Source of the DNA: Pseudomicrostroma phylloplanum
Taxonomy: Eukaryota; Basidiomycota; Exobasidiomycetes; Microstromatales
Direction: 5' to 3'
Assembly: GCA_039545275.1 (NCBI GenBank)
Contig: BCHS01000006.1
Span: 558,001 to 622,000 of the forward strand
DNA length: 64,000 bases
The translations under genes and the position numbers were made by a program. Shown one piece after another: positions 46,095-55,760 of the stretch (the stretch's first letter is position 1; each line of letters opens with the position of its first letter). Below the pieces are notes generated by a model, which saw only the letters and a list, made by a program, of their open reading frames with translations, was not told the origin of the DNA and did not search any database.

Positions 46095-46775
46095 GCGAGG
46101 CAGGGCGCATCAGTAGCGATGACAGGATGGATAGGCAGGGCGCGAGGCAGAAGAGGTAGCAGGAGTGGACATGCTGAAGAGGCAAGGAGCCAGTGAGACC
46201 TGTATTGCGCGTCTGTTCGCGAGCTCGGCCAGGCACCAGCAGCAGCAGTAGTTCAGACTACAGCTGCTGTGCGGGCCACTGTGGCTGCCTGCTAGGACGA
46301 CAGTGCCAATGGGTGCAAAGTAAAACAAAAAGACACTTTATGCCTCAGGAATTACATTGAGATGACATGCTCGGACAATTGCAAGAGGTCTGAGTCCGAC
46401 GTTGAGCTCTGCAGTGAACAACTTCCATCAATGTCGAGCTCAGGTCACACGAGGGGGAAAGGCGGGCGTTTGCTATTTGCTGCCGTTTCTGCCATTGCTG
46501 CCTTGTCTGCCTGGCTGCTTGATTGCCTTTGACCTGACCTGAGGCTGGTCTCAAATCACACACACCATGTTTCACTACTTATCCTGAGAGACAGCTTCTT
46601 CTCACACTCGTCCCTTTGGAATCTTCTTGGCTGCTGATACTTTGCTACGAGGAGATCTTCTTGCCCGTGCGTAACCTTCGTGCGCTCAGATCCGGCTTGG
46701 GCCAGAGCGAATCAACCTGAAGTGCTACGCCCACGCGCACGCCAACGATCAGCTGCCCAGATTGCCTTCGGAGGG
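46095..46775. other. Intergenic before the coiled-coil orphan
   Basis: Contains the BAP31-like 3' UTR and the upstream region of the coiled-coil gene. The open frame of that gene extends upstream of its first ATG to 46680, so unannotated 5' exonic sequence is possible. Confidence 0.4.
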
Positions 46776-49700
46776 ATGCTTGCCTCTCGAGGTTTGCCTG
46801 CGACCAATAGCTCCATCTCTGGTCCTCAGAAGGAAGACGACGGGACAAGCTACGAGCAGCGTAGCTCGCACGGCGGCTCCTCTGTGGCCGAAGCACAGCA
46901 GCAACAATCTCCTCACACCGCCGCTGCTGCACGGCCGGCAACAGCGGCGTCTTCTTTTCTCCTGGCAGACGCGCCATGGCAGAAGCGAAGAAGCGGGGAA
47001 GAAGGAGGCGGCAGCAGCGACGCAGAGAAGCAGCAACAGACCAACGACGACGACGACGAGGATCAGGCGCACGACGACGAACACGGCAGCAGCAGCAGCA
47101 GCAGCCTTTCAGACGCGCCTGATGCTGTTGCTGCTCCGCCCCGCCCTCCACCACCACTCGAGGCCCAAATTGGCACTTTGCAAGGTCGGCCACGACGACT
47201 TTCTTCCTCCTGCCGTCAGCAGCGAGAGTACCACACTCAGAGCTCAACAACTGACGACGCTCACTCAAGTCCTCCGCTACAGTCGTCTTCCTCCTCGCCT
47301 CTGTTCAACGGGCTAGCAGGTTGCAGCCAAGCACCTTCGTCTCCTCGAGAAAGCTCTAGCGCTTTCCAGCGCTTCGTATCCACCCCTCCGCCCAGCAACG
47401 GGTTCCCGCGCAGCAAGGCATTCAGGTATCGTCAAGACTCTGCTGACCCAGACTTAGAGACAGAACCACAGCCAAAGTCGAATACAAAGCCAGAGTCTAC
47501 AACCTTTGGTCTTCGAGGTCTAGCCAAAAGAGCAGCTTCTATAGCTGGCATCTCCTACCCTTCTCAAGCAGACAACGAGGTTCCTCCGGTCCCCTCTTTT
47601 ACCGAACTACCTCGAAGTCTCCTCTCCAGAAGTAGACGACAGGAACAGCGCCATTCGGGGTATTGGATCACTGCCTCTCCCTCGGGCCTTCGGCCGATCA
47701 CACTAGGCCTCTCAAGCACAGGCTCCGCCTCGGGAAACGGCTCTGCCTCTCATAGCAGGAGTGCCTCTTTCAGCAGCAACGCTTCCCATTCTTCTAGAGT
47801 CACAGCAGGTAGTAGTTCTTCTCAGAGTCGCTCTGCTCCTGCTACTGTAGAGAACACTCCTCATCAGAGGGCCGATCCGACTTTCACTACAAGCTCTTCG
47901 GCACCTGCACGAGGGAAGAGCCTACAGTCGCATTCGAGGGGACCGTCCGGCTCGATCTTCGATCACCAGGAGCGGGATCTCGCGAACTCCCCTTCGCTAT
48001 CCGAGTCCTCTCCAGTCTCGCATTCGGGCGCTTCGACCCCCTACCACGATCGCAGTCGAGAATATACCTACGACTCACCTCCGTCTCTGTGGAAACACCG
48101 AGACTCCATCACCTCGACTGCCTCCTTCGCTTGCCTTGAGCGAGAGTCTGGACCTCCGACTGACTCGGACGACAGTGCGGACAAGAGAGACTCTGTGGCG
48201 TCTGCAACTCGTAGCTCCTCCCTGTACACACCTTCGGGCTTACAGACTGCGCTAGCCATGCCGCCCAAGGCCGCTGCCAATGGGCGGACTGCTGCCGGGA
48301 CGAAGGCCAAAGCAGAAGCGAAGAGCAAGGCTGAGCCCAAGAAGGACAAGCGAGACAATGCGGCTCCTACAGCTTCCAACGGCGATGCGAAGAATACAAA
48401 ACGACGCAGTACTGCGTCGAATACCAGCGGCAGTGGAGGCGCTGCAGAGAGCGAAGAGAGCGATGCTGAAGGATTCGAGGATGCTGAGGGCGGGGTTGGT
48501 GAAGAGCGAGAGGACACCAAGGAGCCTGCTGGAGAAGATGCGACCGAGACAAATCCAGAGGAGTTGCAGCCTCCAGCGGAGGATTCGGGCGCTGCTGCCT
48601 CTCTGCCTGCTGTGGAGACATTAACGATCGACCCCTCGTCAGTGTCCGCGAATGCCACTGAGCGACCGGCCTCGCCTCTACCAGAGGCCGATGAGGCTAG
48701 CGCGACTACGCCTCTGACCGCTCGTCCACCTCCGCCTCCTCCTCGGCCTGTAGCGGCTGCATCGCCGAGCACACCGACGGCGCAGAAGAACGCACCGCCG
48801 TCGCTGTGGGACCGCCTGAAGACGCCGCAGGAGCGGGCAGCCGAGGCCGCCCTCAAGTCTCCTTCTCCACCGTCTGCGACGGCCCCTCAATTGCAGCAGC
48901 GGCAGCTGTCGGGAGGATCACTTTTGAATTCTCTTACGTCTGCAGCCAACTACGCCGCGAGCTCTGCCGCCTCTCGTGGTTTCAATCTACCCGAGCGACT
49001 GGGAGGTGGTGCAGCTGCTGCCGCTTCCCTTGCCCAAGGAGCTGTAGAGCGCAAGCGTCTCCCCCGGTACGAGGTAGACGAAGGCAAGATGATGGAGGAC
49101 CAAATGCGCTTCGCCGAGGCGCGCCATCTCCTTGCCACCTCCACCAAGCTAGAGCAGGTGCGCTCCCTAGGCAAGGACCTCGAGGGCGGCTGGAGGGAAA
49201 AGCTCGCAGAAGTCACCGAGCTCCATCTCCGCCTTGAGGACCTGACGGCCAGTGTCAGCGATATCCAGGACGAGAACGAGCAGCTGCGCACACAGCTCGC
49301 CTCCCTTTCTGAGCAGATTGCCCTGAGAGAAGAGGACTTTGAGGCTTTCCAGCGATTGACGATTGCGCACCAGGAGAGGGAAAAGGAGCTTTGGACCGCG
49401 GAGGATAAGGAGGAGAGGGAGAGGCTAGAGTGGAAGGAGAGGGAGGCGGTGAGGATCCTCGCAGAGGAGCGAGCCATCAATGCCCAGCTTCGACTTGTCC
49501 TGCTCGGCTCTCTGAACGGGTCCGCCAACGAGGAAGGTGGTGCCGGTGGTTCATCGAGCCACGCCTCCTCTTCAGGTCTCATACGGGACAGCGGGCTGAT
49601 CGAGAAGAACTCGTCAACCGACTCGGCGAGCAGCAGCAGTAGACGCTCCGCCGTCTTCGACGTCGCAGATGGAGACAGCAACCCAGGCGAGGAGCTGGAG

Positions 49701-50378
49701 CGCGGCGGGCCCCGTGACCGTGACCCTAGCGGAGGAGAGGAAGGAGCTATCCAGGACGATGTCCTCTTCAATCTCAACCTCCCACACACTTCCAGCAGCA
49801 GCAACGGCGGTCGCACCACTCCCGGCGCTGGGGGCTCTGGCGCTGGCGGAGCTGAGCTCTCTGGGCTTGGAGGTACAGCGAACCGCGCAGCCGTCGCGTC
49901 GCTCTTCTCGGACGTGGTACCCTTGGACCAGCTCCGACTGATCCTCAAGCTGCCACCAGCAGAGGAGGAAGAGGCAGCACAGCGGATCCTCTCTGAGGCG
50001 CCTCCGTCGGGAGCAGCAGGGCTGACGATGACGCCTTCTACTAGCCAGTCCTCGCTGCGTGAGCAGGAACCTTTTGGCAGCAGTAGCATGTACAATTCCT
50101 ACTCCAACGTTGGTGTTGGCGGAGCACCCACCTCAATGCAGCTCCAGCGTACCCTCAGCTCACACAAGTCCCTCGCGGACTACCAGCTCTCTCAAGCCCT
50201 CCAACTCGAGAACCTCTCTGTGCGCTCTCAGCTGCGGGACGCTACTCGCCGAGCCCTGCTGGCAGAGGAAGAAGTCAAGGGGTTGAAGGAGAAGGTTAGG
50301 GGGATGGAGGAGGCGGTTAGTGGGCTGCTGGAGGGAGGGGGGTTCGCTGGATTTACGGGAGGCGCAGGGAGAGGGTAG
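46776..50378 (+). CDS. Large low-complexity protein with internal coiled coil, function unknown
   Basis: Uninterrupted frame; the first ATG, at 46776, gives 1200 residues. I do not recognise a family. Residues 1-480 are Ser-rich and probably disordered, with Gln and acidic repeats. Residues about 500-760 are Lys-, Pro- and acid-rich (KAEAKSKAEPKKDKRDN). Residues about 764-910 are charged and helical and predicted as coiled coil (RFAEARHLLATSTKLEQVRS, then LHLRLEDLTASVSDIQDENE and EREKELWTAEDKEERERLE). A second short coiled coil (about 1145-1185) ends the protein. No membrane segment or signal peptide. It could be a scaffold, cytoskeletal or trafficking protein. A Pro/Ala-rich ATG-containing point at 48258 (MPPKAAANGRTAAG) could be an alternative start. 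Confidence 0.6.
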   Translation: MLASRGLPATNSSISGPQKEDDGTSYEQRSSHGGSSVAEAQQQQSPHTAAAARPATAASSFLLADAPWQKRRSGEEGGGSSDAEKQQQTNDDDDEDQAHDDEHGSSSSSSLSDAPDAVAAPPRPPPPLEAQIGTLQGRPRRLSSSCRQQREYHTQSSTTDDAHSSPPLQSSSSSPLFNGLAGCSQAPSSPRESSSAFQRFVSTPPPSNGFPRSKAFRYRQDSADPDLETEPQPKSNTKPESTTFGLRGLAKRAASIAGISYPSQADNEVPPVPSFTELPRSLLSRSRRQEQRHSGYWITASPSGLRPITLGLSSTGSASGNGSASHSRSASFSSNASHSSRVTAGSSSSQSRSAPATVENTPHQRADPTFTTSSSAPARGKSLQSHSRGPSGSIFDHQERDLANSPSLSESSPVSHSGASTPYHDRSREYTYDSPPSLWKHRDSITSTASFACLERESGPPTDSDDSADKRDSVASATRSSSLYTPSGLQTALAMPPKAAANGRTAAGTKAKAEAKSKAEPKKDKRDNAAPTASNGDAKNTKRRSTASNTSGSGGAAESEESDAEGFEDAEGGVGEEREDTKEPAGEDATETNPEELQPPAEDSGAAASLPAVETLTIDPSSVSANATERPASPLPEADEASATTPLTARPPPPPPRPVAAASPSTPTAQKNAPPSLWDRLKTPQERAAEAALKSPSPPSATAPQLQQRQLSGGSLLNSLTSAANYAASSAASRGFNLPERLGGGAAAAASLAQGAVERKRLPRYEVDEGKMMEDQMRFAEARHLLATSTKLEQVRSLGKDLEGGWREKLAEVTELHLRLEDLTASVSDIQDENEQLRTQLASLSEQIALREEDFEAFQRLTIAHQEREKELWTAEDKEERERLEWKEREAVRILAEERAINAQLRLVLLGSLNGSANEEGGAGGSSSHASSSGLIRDSGLIEKNSSTDSASSSSRRSAVFDVADGDSNPGEELERGGPRDRDPSGGEEGAIQDDVLFNLNLPHTSSSSNGGRTTPGAGGSGAGGAELSGLGGTANRAAVASLFSDVVPLDQLRLILKLPPAEEEEAAQRILSEAPPSGAAGLTMTPSTSQSSLREQEPFGSSSMYNSYSNVGVGGAPTSMQLQRTLSSHKSLADYQLSQALQLENLSVRSQLRDATRRALLAEEEVKGLKEKVRGMEEAVSGLLEGGGFAGFTGGAGRG

Positions 50379-50829
50379 AGGGTAGAGGGTGAGGGGGAGA
50401 CAGGAGCACAGGTTTGCTACTGTTCCTTCCTCAATTTCATCTAATGCAATCGATCAACACAATGCCAGCCAGTCAGCCAGGCCACCAGTCAGTCAGCGTG
50501 TATAAATATAAGCGAGATTCGTATTGTCCCATTGTGGAGCGCAAGGAGGACAGGACAAGAGGTCTTCGGAGGGATAGAGAGCCTAGAGCCTATGGGCGCG
50601 GTATTCGCAGAGACTTGGGCCCATACCATGCTCCGTATCGAGAGTGCCCTTCCTCTTTCTCTCCCGTCGTCGTTGTCATTTCATCGGGCCGGTTTCTGCC
50701 TCTCCTTTGGCCGCATCGGTTGTGCAGAGGCTCTCTGCCAAGGCACCAGCTCGGATCATCGGTGCTCTATGCCACGCCCGCAACAAAGTCCTCCTGCTGC
50801 CTGTCCCCTTTGTCTTCCTGTCGTTCTCC
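50379..50829. other. Convergent 3' region
   Basis: Between the coiled-coil gene (plus) and CDS1 (minus). No gene seen. Confidence 0.4.
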
Positions 50830-52820
50830 TCAAACAGCCACTCCCCTCCCAGCAAGGAATCGTCCAATCTCCCTATACGCCTCGAGCTGCTCCTCTGCCG
50901 TGAGGTGCGTAACAACCGTCTGCAACACACTCCCCACCGTGACTCTATGCTCCCTAATCAAGCTCGAGTAGTAGACGTACGAGAACAAGCCCATGAGGAA
51001 CTGACAGTCGAAGCGATCCGTCAGTCCACCATGACCGGGGATGGAGTCGCCAAAGTCCTTGATGTTGAAGGCGCGCTTGAAGCCCGAGGCGAAGAACCCG
51101 CCGAAGGGAGCTACGAGGGAGGCAAAGGCTGCCATTACCAGACTGTGGAATTGGAACTCGGTGTAGGGAATTGAGGTTAGGGTGAAATGGAAAGTGGAGC
51201 TCAGGAGGGAGGAGAGGGACTCGGGGAGGATAAAGGCGCGCTGTGGGGCAGCATGGAGGGAACAGGGTCAGGACATGGCAAGACGCTTTGCATATCAGTC
51301 AGTGAGGCCGTGCTACTCACCCATTCGAAAACCGAGTTTGGAGTGCACTGGATGTCCTGGAATGCGTTCATGCCCAGAGAGATGGCAGGGCAGATGAGGT
51401 AAGGCGACCTCTGGAAAATGGTTGCCCAGAATAGGGCAAAGACCTCAGTGATGACGAAAGCGCCCACGAAGCCCTCTACGGTCTTCTTGGGGCTGAGGCT
51501 GATCAACGGTGTCCTCCCCCAGATCATACCGCAGACGTAGGCAAAGACGTCGTTGCAAATGACAAGCGAGGCCGGCAGGAAGAGCCAGATGAGACCTTCG
51601 AGGATGTTGTTCACGAGGAAGTGCGACGAGAAGACGATGAGGAGTAGACTCATGTGTACCCAGCCAAAGAGGCCAAACTGGTGCTTCAGGTTCTCTCTCC
51701 TCAGACCCGAGACGAAGCCGACGAAGCCGATGATGTAGAGGAGGAAGGAGAGGAAGCGGTGGTGCTTGGCGAAAGGCAGAAAGTACGAGTCGATGAAGAC
51801 GATGTGCTTGAAGTAGTAGATGAGGGACTCGCCGTACAAGAAGTAGTTGGCAACGGTGAAGAAGTACCAGCTCAGCGTCTTGGACCATACGAGTTCCTTC
51901 CGCACCTCGGCACGGAAGTCCTCTTCGTCCTCGCTAGCCTGGGCAGACTCGTCGATAGTTGAGCTAGCACCGATACGGATCTTGGGGACGGTGGTGCTGG
52001 AATTGTGACGGCTGAGCGGACTGCGTCGAGGTGCTCCTCCGGTGATGGAAGGGCGACCGGGAATCTCAAACAAGGCAGTGACCTCGCGATAGACGAGAGT
52101 CTGCAGTCCGATGACCACTACAATCATGTAGGGGTGGCCCAGGACCATAGCGAGGATGAACCCACCGATCATCAAGAAGCCAAAGATGGCACGCTCGCGC
52201 ACCTTCTTCCAGTAAGCAGCATTTTCGGCCGAGCGCTTCTCATCGGCAGAAGGCGTCGCGGACCGCGGTGCAATCTCCTTGCCGGGAGGAGCAAGACTCG
52301 ACGAAGGAGTAGACGATCCCTTTGCGGCAGCGGCAGAGCGTGTGACGGCTGGCTCGGTCGTGCTCACGGGCTTGGAAGGAGTGGATGTGGCAGCCGAAGG
52401 CTCAGGGAGGGCTTGACGAGGACCGTCGCCAGTGGCAGGGACCTCTACGACTGGATCCGAACCCGCGCTTGACAGCACCTCCTTGACATCCTCTACAGCC
52501 TCAGACGCCGGTCCCAAGCCCGCCTTCTCCTCGCCCAGCCCATTCTCAACCTTTTCAGCCTTGGAGAGGGACGGCGAAGGGGCTGCCTTTTGGGACTTCT
52601 TGGCTTCCCTTGCTTCTTTTGCTAGCTTCTTCTGCTGGGTACGAGTCATCCTTGCAGGACTATCGCTGCCATCGTTGGACGCGGGTGCGGCAGAGGGGGA
52701 AGGGGTGACATCTTCTTCTGCGTCGGAATCAGGGGAAGGGACCTGATCGGGTTCCTCTGCCGCGGCGAGGGCGTCAAAGGCACCTCTGGAGGCGAAGCGT
52801 GAAGCCACTCTAGGAGGCAT
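50830..52820 (-). CDS. CDS1: Phosphatidate cytidylyltransferase (CDP-DAG synthase)
   Basis: Exons 52820-51321 and 51240-50830 give 636 residues. The first ~200 residues are a low-complexity Ser/Ala/Pro-rich tail not seen in bacterial CdsA. From about residue 210 the membrane core follows (FGFLMIGGFILAMVLGHPYM, IVVVIGLQTLVYREVTALFE), with further helices (FLSFLLYIIGFVGFVSGL, HMSLLLIVFSSHFLVNNI) and LVICNDVFAYVCGMIWGRTP. The signature KRAFNIKDFGDSIPGHGGLT then DRFDC (second exon) is the CDP-alcohol-forming motif and places the nucleotide site at the C-terminus. It makes CDP-diacylglycerol for phosphatidylinositol, phosphatidylglycerol and cardiolipin synthesis in the ER. Confidence 0.94.
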
Positions 52821-53700
52821 CTCTGAGAAAGGGAGGAGGAGTCGGAGACGGGAAAGGGGAATCTGGGTATCGAGGTGATGGACTGTGGAAAGGAAGGACA
52901 AGGTGATGGAGGCCTTGAGGGGGGATCCGCTTTCAGCCTGCCTTGTGCGGTGTGCGCCTGCAATCCTTCTTGGCCTCGTGGGGAGCGGAGTGGAGGAGAC
53001 AGGCTTCCAGCACGAGGCACAGCCCGGCCCGCGCACACCGCTAGTCTACCCACCTTCCGTGCATCACCGCCAAGAGAGCCAGGGAGCAGCGTGCGCAAGC
53101 AGGAGTCGATAGTCGTCTAGAGTCATTCGATCAGGGAGCGGGGCAATGAATACGAGGGGGAGCAACCAAGGGCTCGAAGGTAGAGACGGACCGCTGCTCC
53201 CCAGATATTTGAACGAGACTTTGCCTCGCTACAGCGGATGTGCGGCCTACGAAATTTGACGGGACAGGCATAGTAGACCTTTCGAATTTGACGTCTGAAC
53301 ACATCTTGCAGAGAGCAATCTGAGGTGCCTGAGGACACGATCACACAGCAGATCAATAGCCACAAAGCAAGGCATGACTGGGTAGATAGAAATCATTAAA
53401 CACGCCATAGGAGGGGCTAAGAGGCACAGGAGGGGCAAGGCAGGGAAGGGGGCAGAGAGGGGACGAGAGAGCGACTCTTACAGCACACGACGGAAATGGG
53501 TAATGGGGGGACGAAGCACGCAGACTGAGACGAGATGGAAGAGAGTGAGAGCGGTTGAGCCTTTTGGATAAGAGCCAGCGTGAATCGTCGGCCGCCTAGG
53601 TCTATAGTAAAGTAGTGTACAGTTCAGTTGTACAGTGGTGTAGAATCGTCGAGCCGCGCTGATCGGGAGACTCCTTTCCACCTTGTCGTGGCCGGCCTCT
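52821..53700. other. Intergenic between CDS1 and SFP1-like
   Basis: CDS1 promoter and SFP1-like 3' UTR; both genes are on the minus strand. A minus-strand open frame (52821-53036) is continuous with CDS1 but has no family match. No other gene seen. Confidence 0.4.
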
Positions 53701-55760
53701 TTATGACTTGTTCTGGGTGGGAGACGTGACGTTGGGTGCGGTCTGCGTCTGCTGCTGAGGCTTCTTCTGCTGCTGCAGAGCAGCAGCCTGGGCAGCAGCG
53801 AGCATCTCAGGCGGAATGGCGTTTGCAGATGCAGCAGCACCTGGGGGCCCAGCAGCTTGGGCAGAAGCACCCAAGGGAGACTTGATAGGGGCAGGAGAAG
53901 ACTTGATTCCAGCCGCTGCTGCTCCTTGCGGGGCGTTTGCAGGTCTGCCGGCCGTCGGTCCTACAGGCGTTGCACCAGGAGCTGGTCCCTTGTTGGCGGG
54001 TGCTCCGGGGAGCCCTCCGGGCGTTCCTTGCTGCTGAGCAACCTGAGCTTGCAGCATCTGCAACGTTTTCAGAAGGGCAGCTGAATCGATAGGGCCATTC
54101 GGGCCTTGCAGAGAGGGTGGGAGAGGACCTCCGCGCTGCAGAAGTGCAGCAGCAGCAGCCAGCGCCGCCGAATTGATGTTAGGCGGGAGGGGAGGCATGT
54201 TATTGGGGTTGCCTGCGGGTCGCGGAGGAGCAGGTGCTCCTGGGCCAACAGGCCTCGATGTAGCACCATTGACGGCTGGCTGAGGAGGTCGGGCAGCAGT
54301 GCTAGCTGAAGCAGGCGCAGCGGGAGAGGCGATCTTGGGTGGTGCTTGCGACGTGGGAGAGGTATTTGTGCTTGCAGTGGCGCTGCCACCATCGCCGTTT
54401 CCTTGGCCGCCAGCTTGTCCTGCCAGATTCTTGTTACAGCTACCATGGAGCCTGTGGTACTTCAGGCCATTTGCCTGCTTGTAGGCCTTGTCGCAGCCAG
54501 GGTTGGGGCATCGGAAAGGCTTGTCGATAACTTTGCCGTCCTTGTCCAATTGCTTGACGTCCCCTGACGCACTGCCACACGAAGCTATCCTTTCCCTCTT
54601 TGCTGGCGGAGGCAAATTGGAAGACGAGGCAGAGTTGCCGCCCGCATTGACTGGCGCATTGAGAGCAGGCAACCCCGGCGTGGTCGAGTTGGCTCCCGCC
54701 ATTGCGGAGGAAGAACCAGGTGCAGGGAAGAACAAATTTGGTGGCGCACATGCTGGCAGATGGTCGTCGCCGCTTGTTGGACGGAGCGAAAGTGCCGAGA
54801 AGGCCGAGAGACCATTGTGACCGAAGGTGAAGTCTGCATCGTCCAGGGTGGGAGTGCCCGGAATGGAGCTATCGGGCGTAGAGAAGGGCGAATTGGCCGA
54901 GTAAACCGATGACGTGGAGCCATTGCTGCGACCTCCCACGCCTCCATCCATCAGAGCCCTCCGAAGCGACTGCACTGAGCCGGGAGCGTTGGCTGCGCCA
55001 GCGACACCGCCTGGATTTGTGGCATCGTACTGACCAAAGGAGCGCTTCTTGCCCTTGACCGTCGATGAACCGGCGGTAGAAGTCGATTCGCGTCGGCGTG
55101 ATGAGGAACGAGCGTGAGCAGCTCGTGGGCTGGGTGGCATAGACGAGGGCGTGGAAGTCGATCCACCCGATGATGAGTTGCCATCATCATCGACCATCCC
55201 CGGCATGCCGTCGTCGTCAAAGCGGACATGGCACTCTTCGTAGTGTTGAAGTAGGTCATGCAAGTCCCCCAAGTCTTGGCCACAGCAGCTGAAGTCGCGG
55301 CAAAAGGTTGATTCTAGTCTTCCCAGTGAGGTCGATGGAGCGATGGTCATTTCCGAATCTACTGATGACGCAAATCTGCCTGCTGAGTAGTCGATCAAGC
55401 TTCAGAATGGATGAGAAGAGTGGAGACCAGGGTCAGTCAAATTATCGATGATACCGAGCGGATTAATGCAGCGTGCTAATGATGGACCCGGGTGTGATTC
55501 CCGCGCCCGGCTTCTGCATGATCCTTCGCTAGTACCAACGCGACTCACTCATTGACGTCTTTGCCAAAGGAAGTTGCCATGGCCATTGCTTCCCTGAAGC
55601 TGGCACTGCCGCCGATACCATTGGAGCTGGGGAAAGAGGTTCCGAAGGAGTTGCCTAGCCCCATACGGGAGGAGCCCGAGGCAAAGGACGAGGAGGATCC
55701 GCCGCTAGACGACTCCCCCGGGGGCACACGAACGATTGGGATGGGGGCTGGAATCGCCAT
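53701..55760 (-). CDS. SFP1: SFP1-like C2H2 zinc-finger transcription factor
   Basis: Exons 55760-55549 and 55399-53701 give 636 residues. Near residue 103 the sequence CRDFSCCGQDLGDLHDLLQH (then YEECHV) is the atypical first zinc finger of Sfp1, and the second, KPFRCPNPGCDKAYKQANGL then KYHRLHG, is the canonical C2H2 finger, as in Sfp1 (YPCPVPGCDKAYKQANGLKY). Between them lies a Ser/Gly/Asn-rich linker. The rest is Ala/Pro/Gly/Gln-rich, disordered and probably an activation domain. In yeasts Sfp1 activates ribosomal protein and ribosome-biogenesis genes in response to TOR and nutrients. An intron sits early, in phase with LIDYSAGRFA. Confidence 0.85.

Noticed and set aside
52821..53036. Upstream extension of the CDS1 frame
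   Set aside because: It has no ATG-associated family similarity; MPPRVASRF at 52820 is the better start and conserved-looking segments begin after it.
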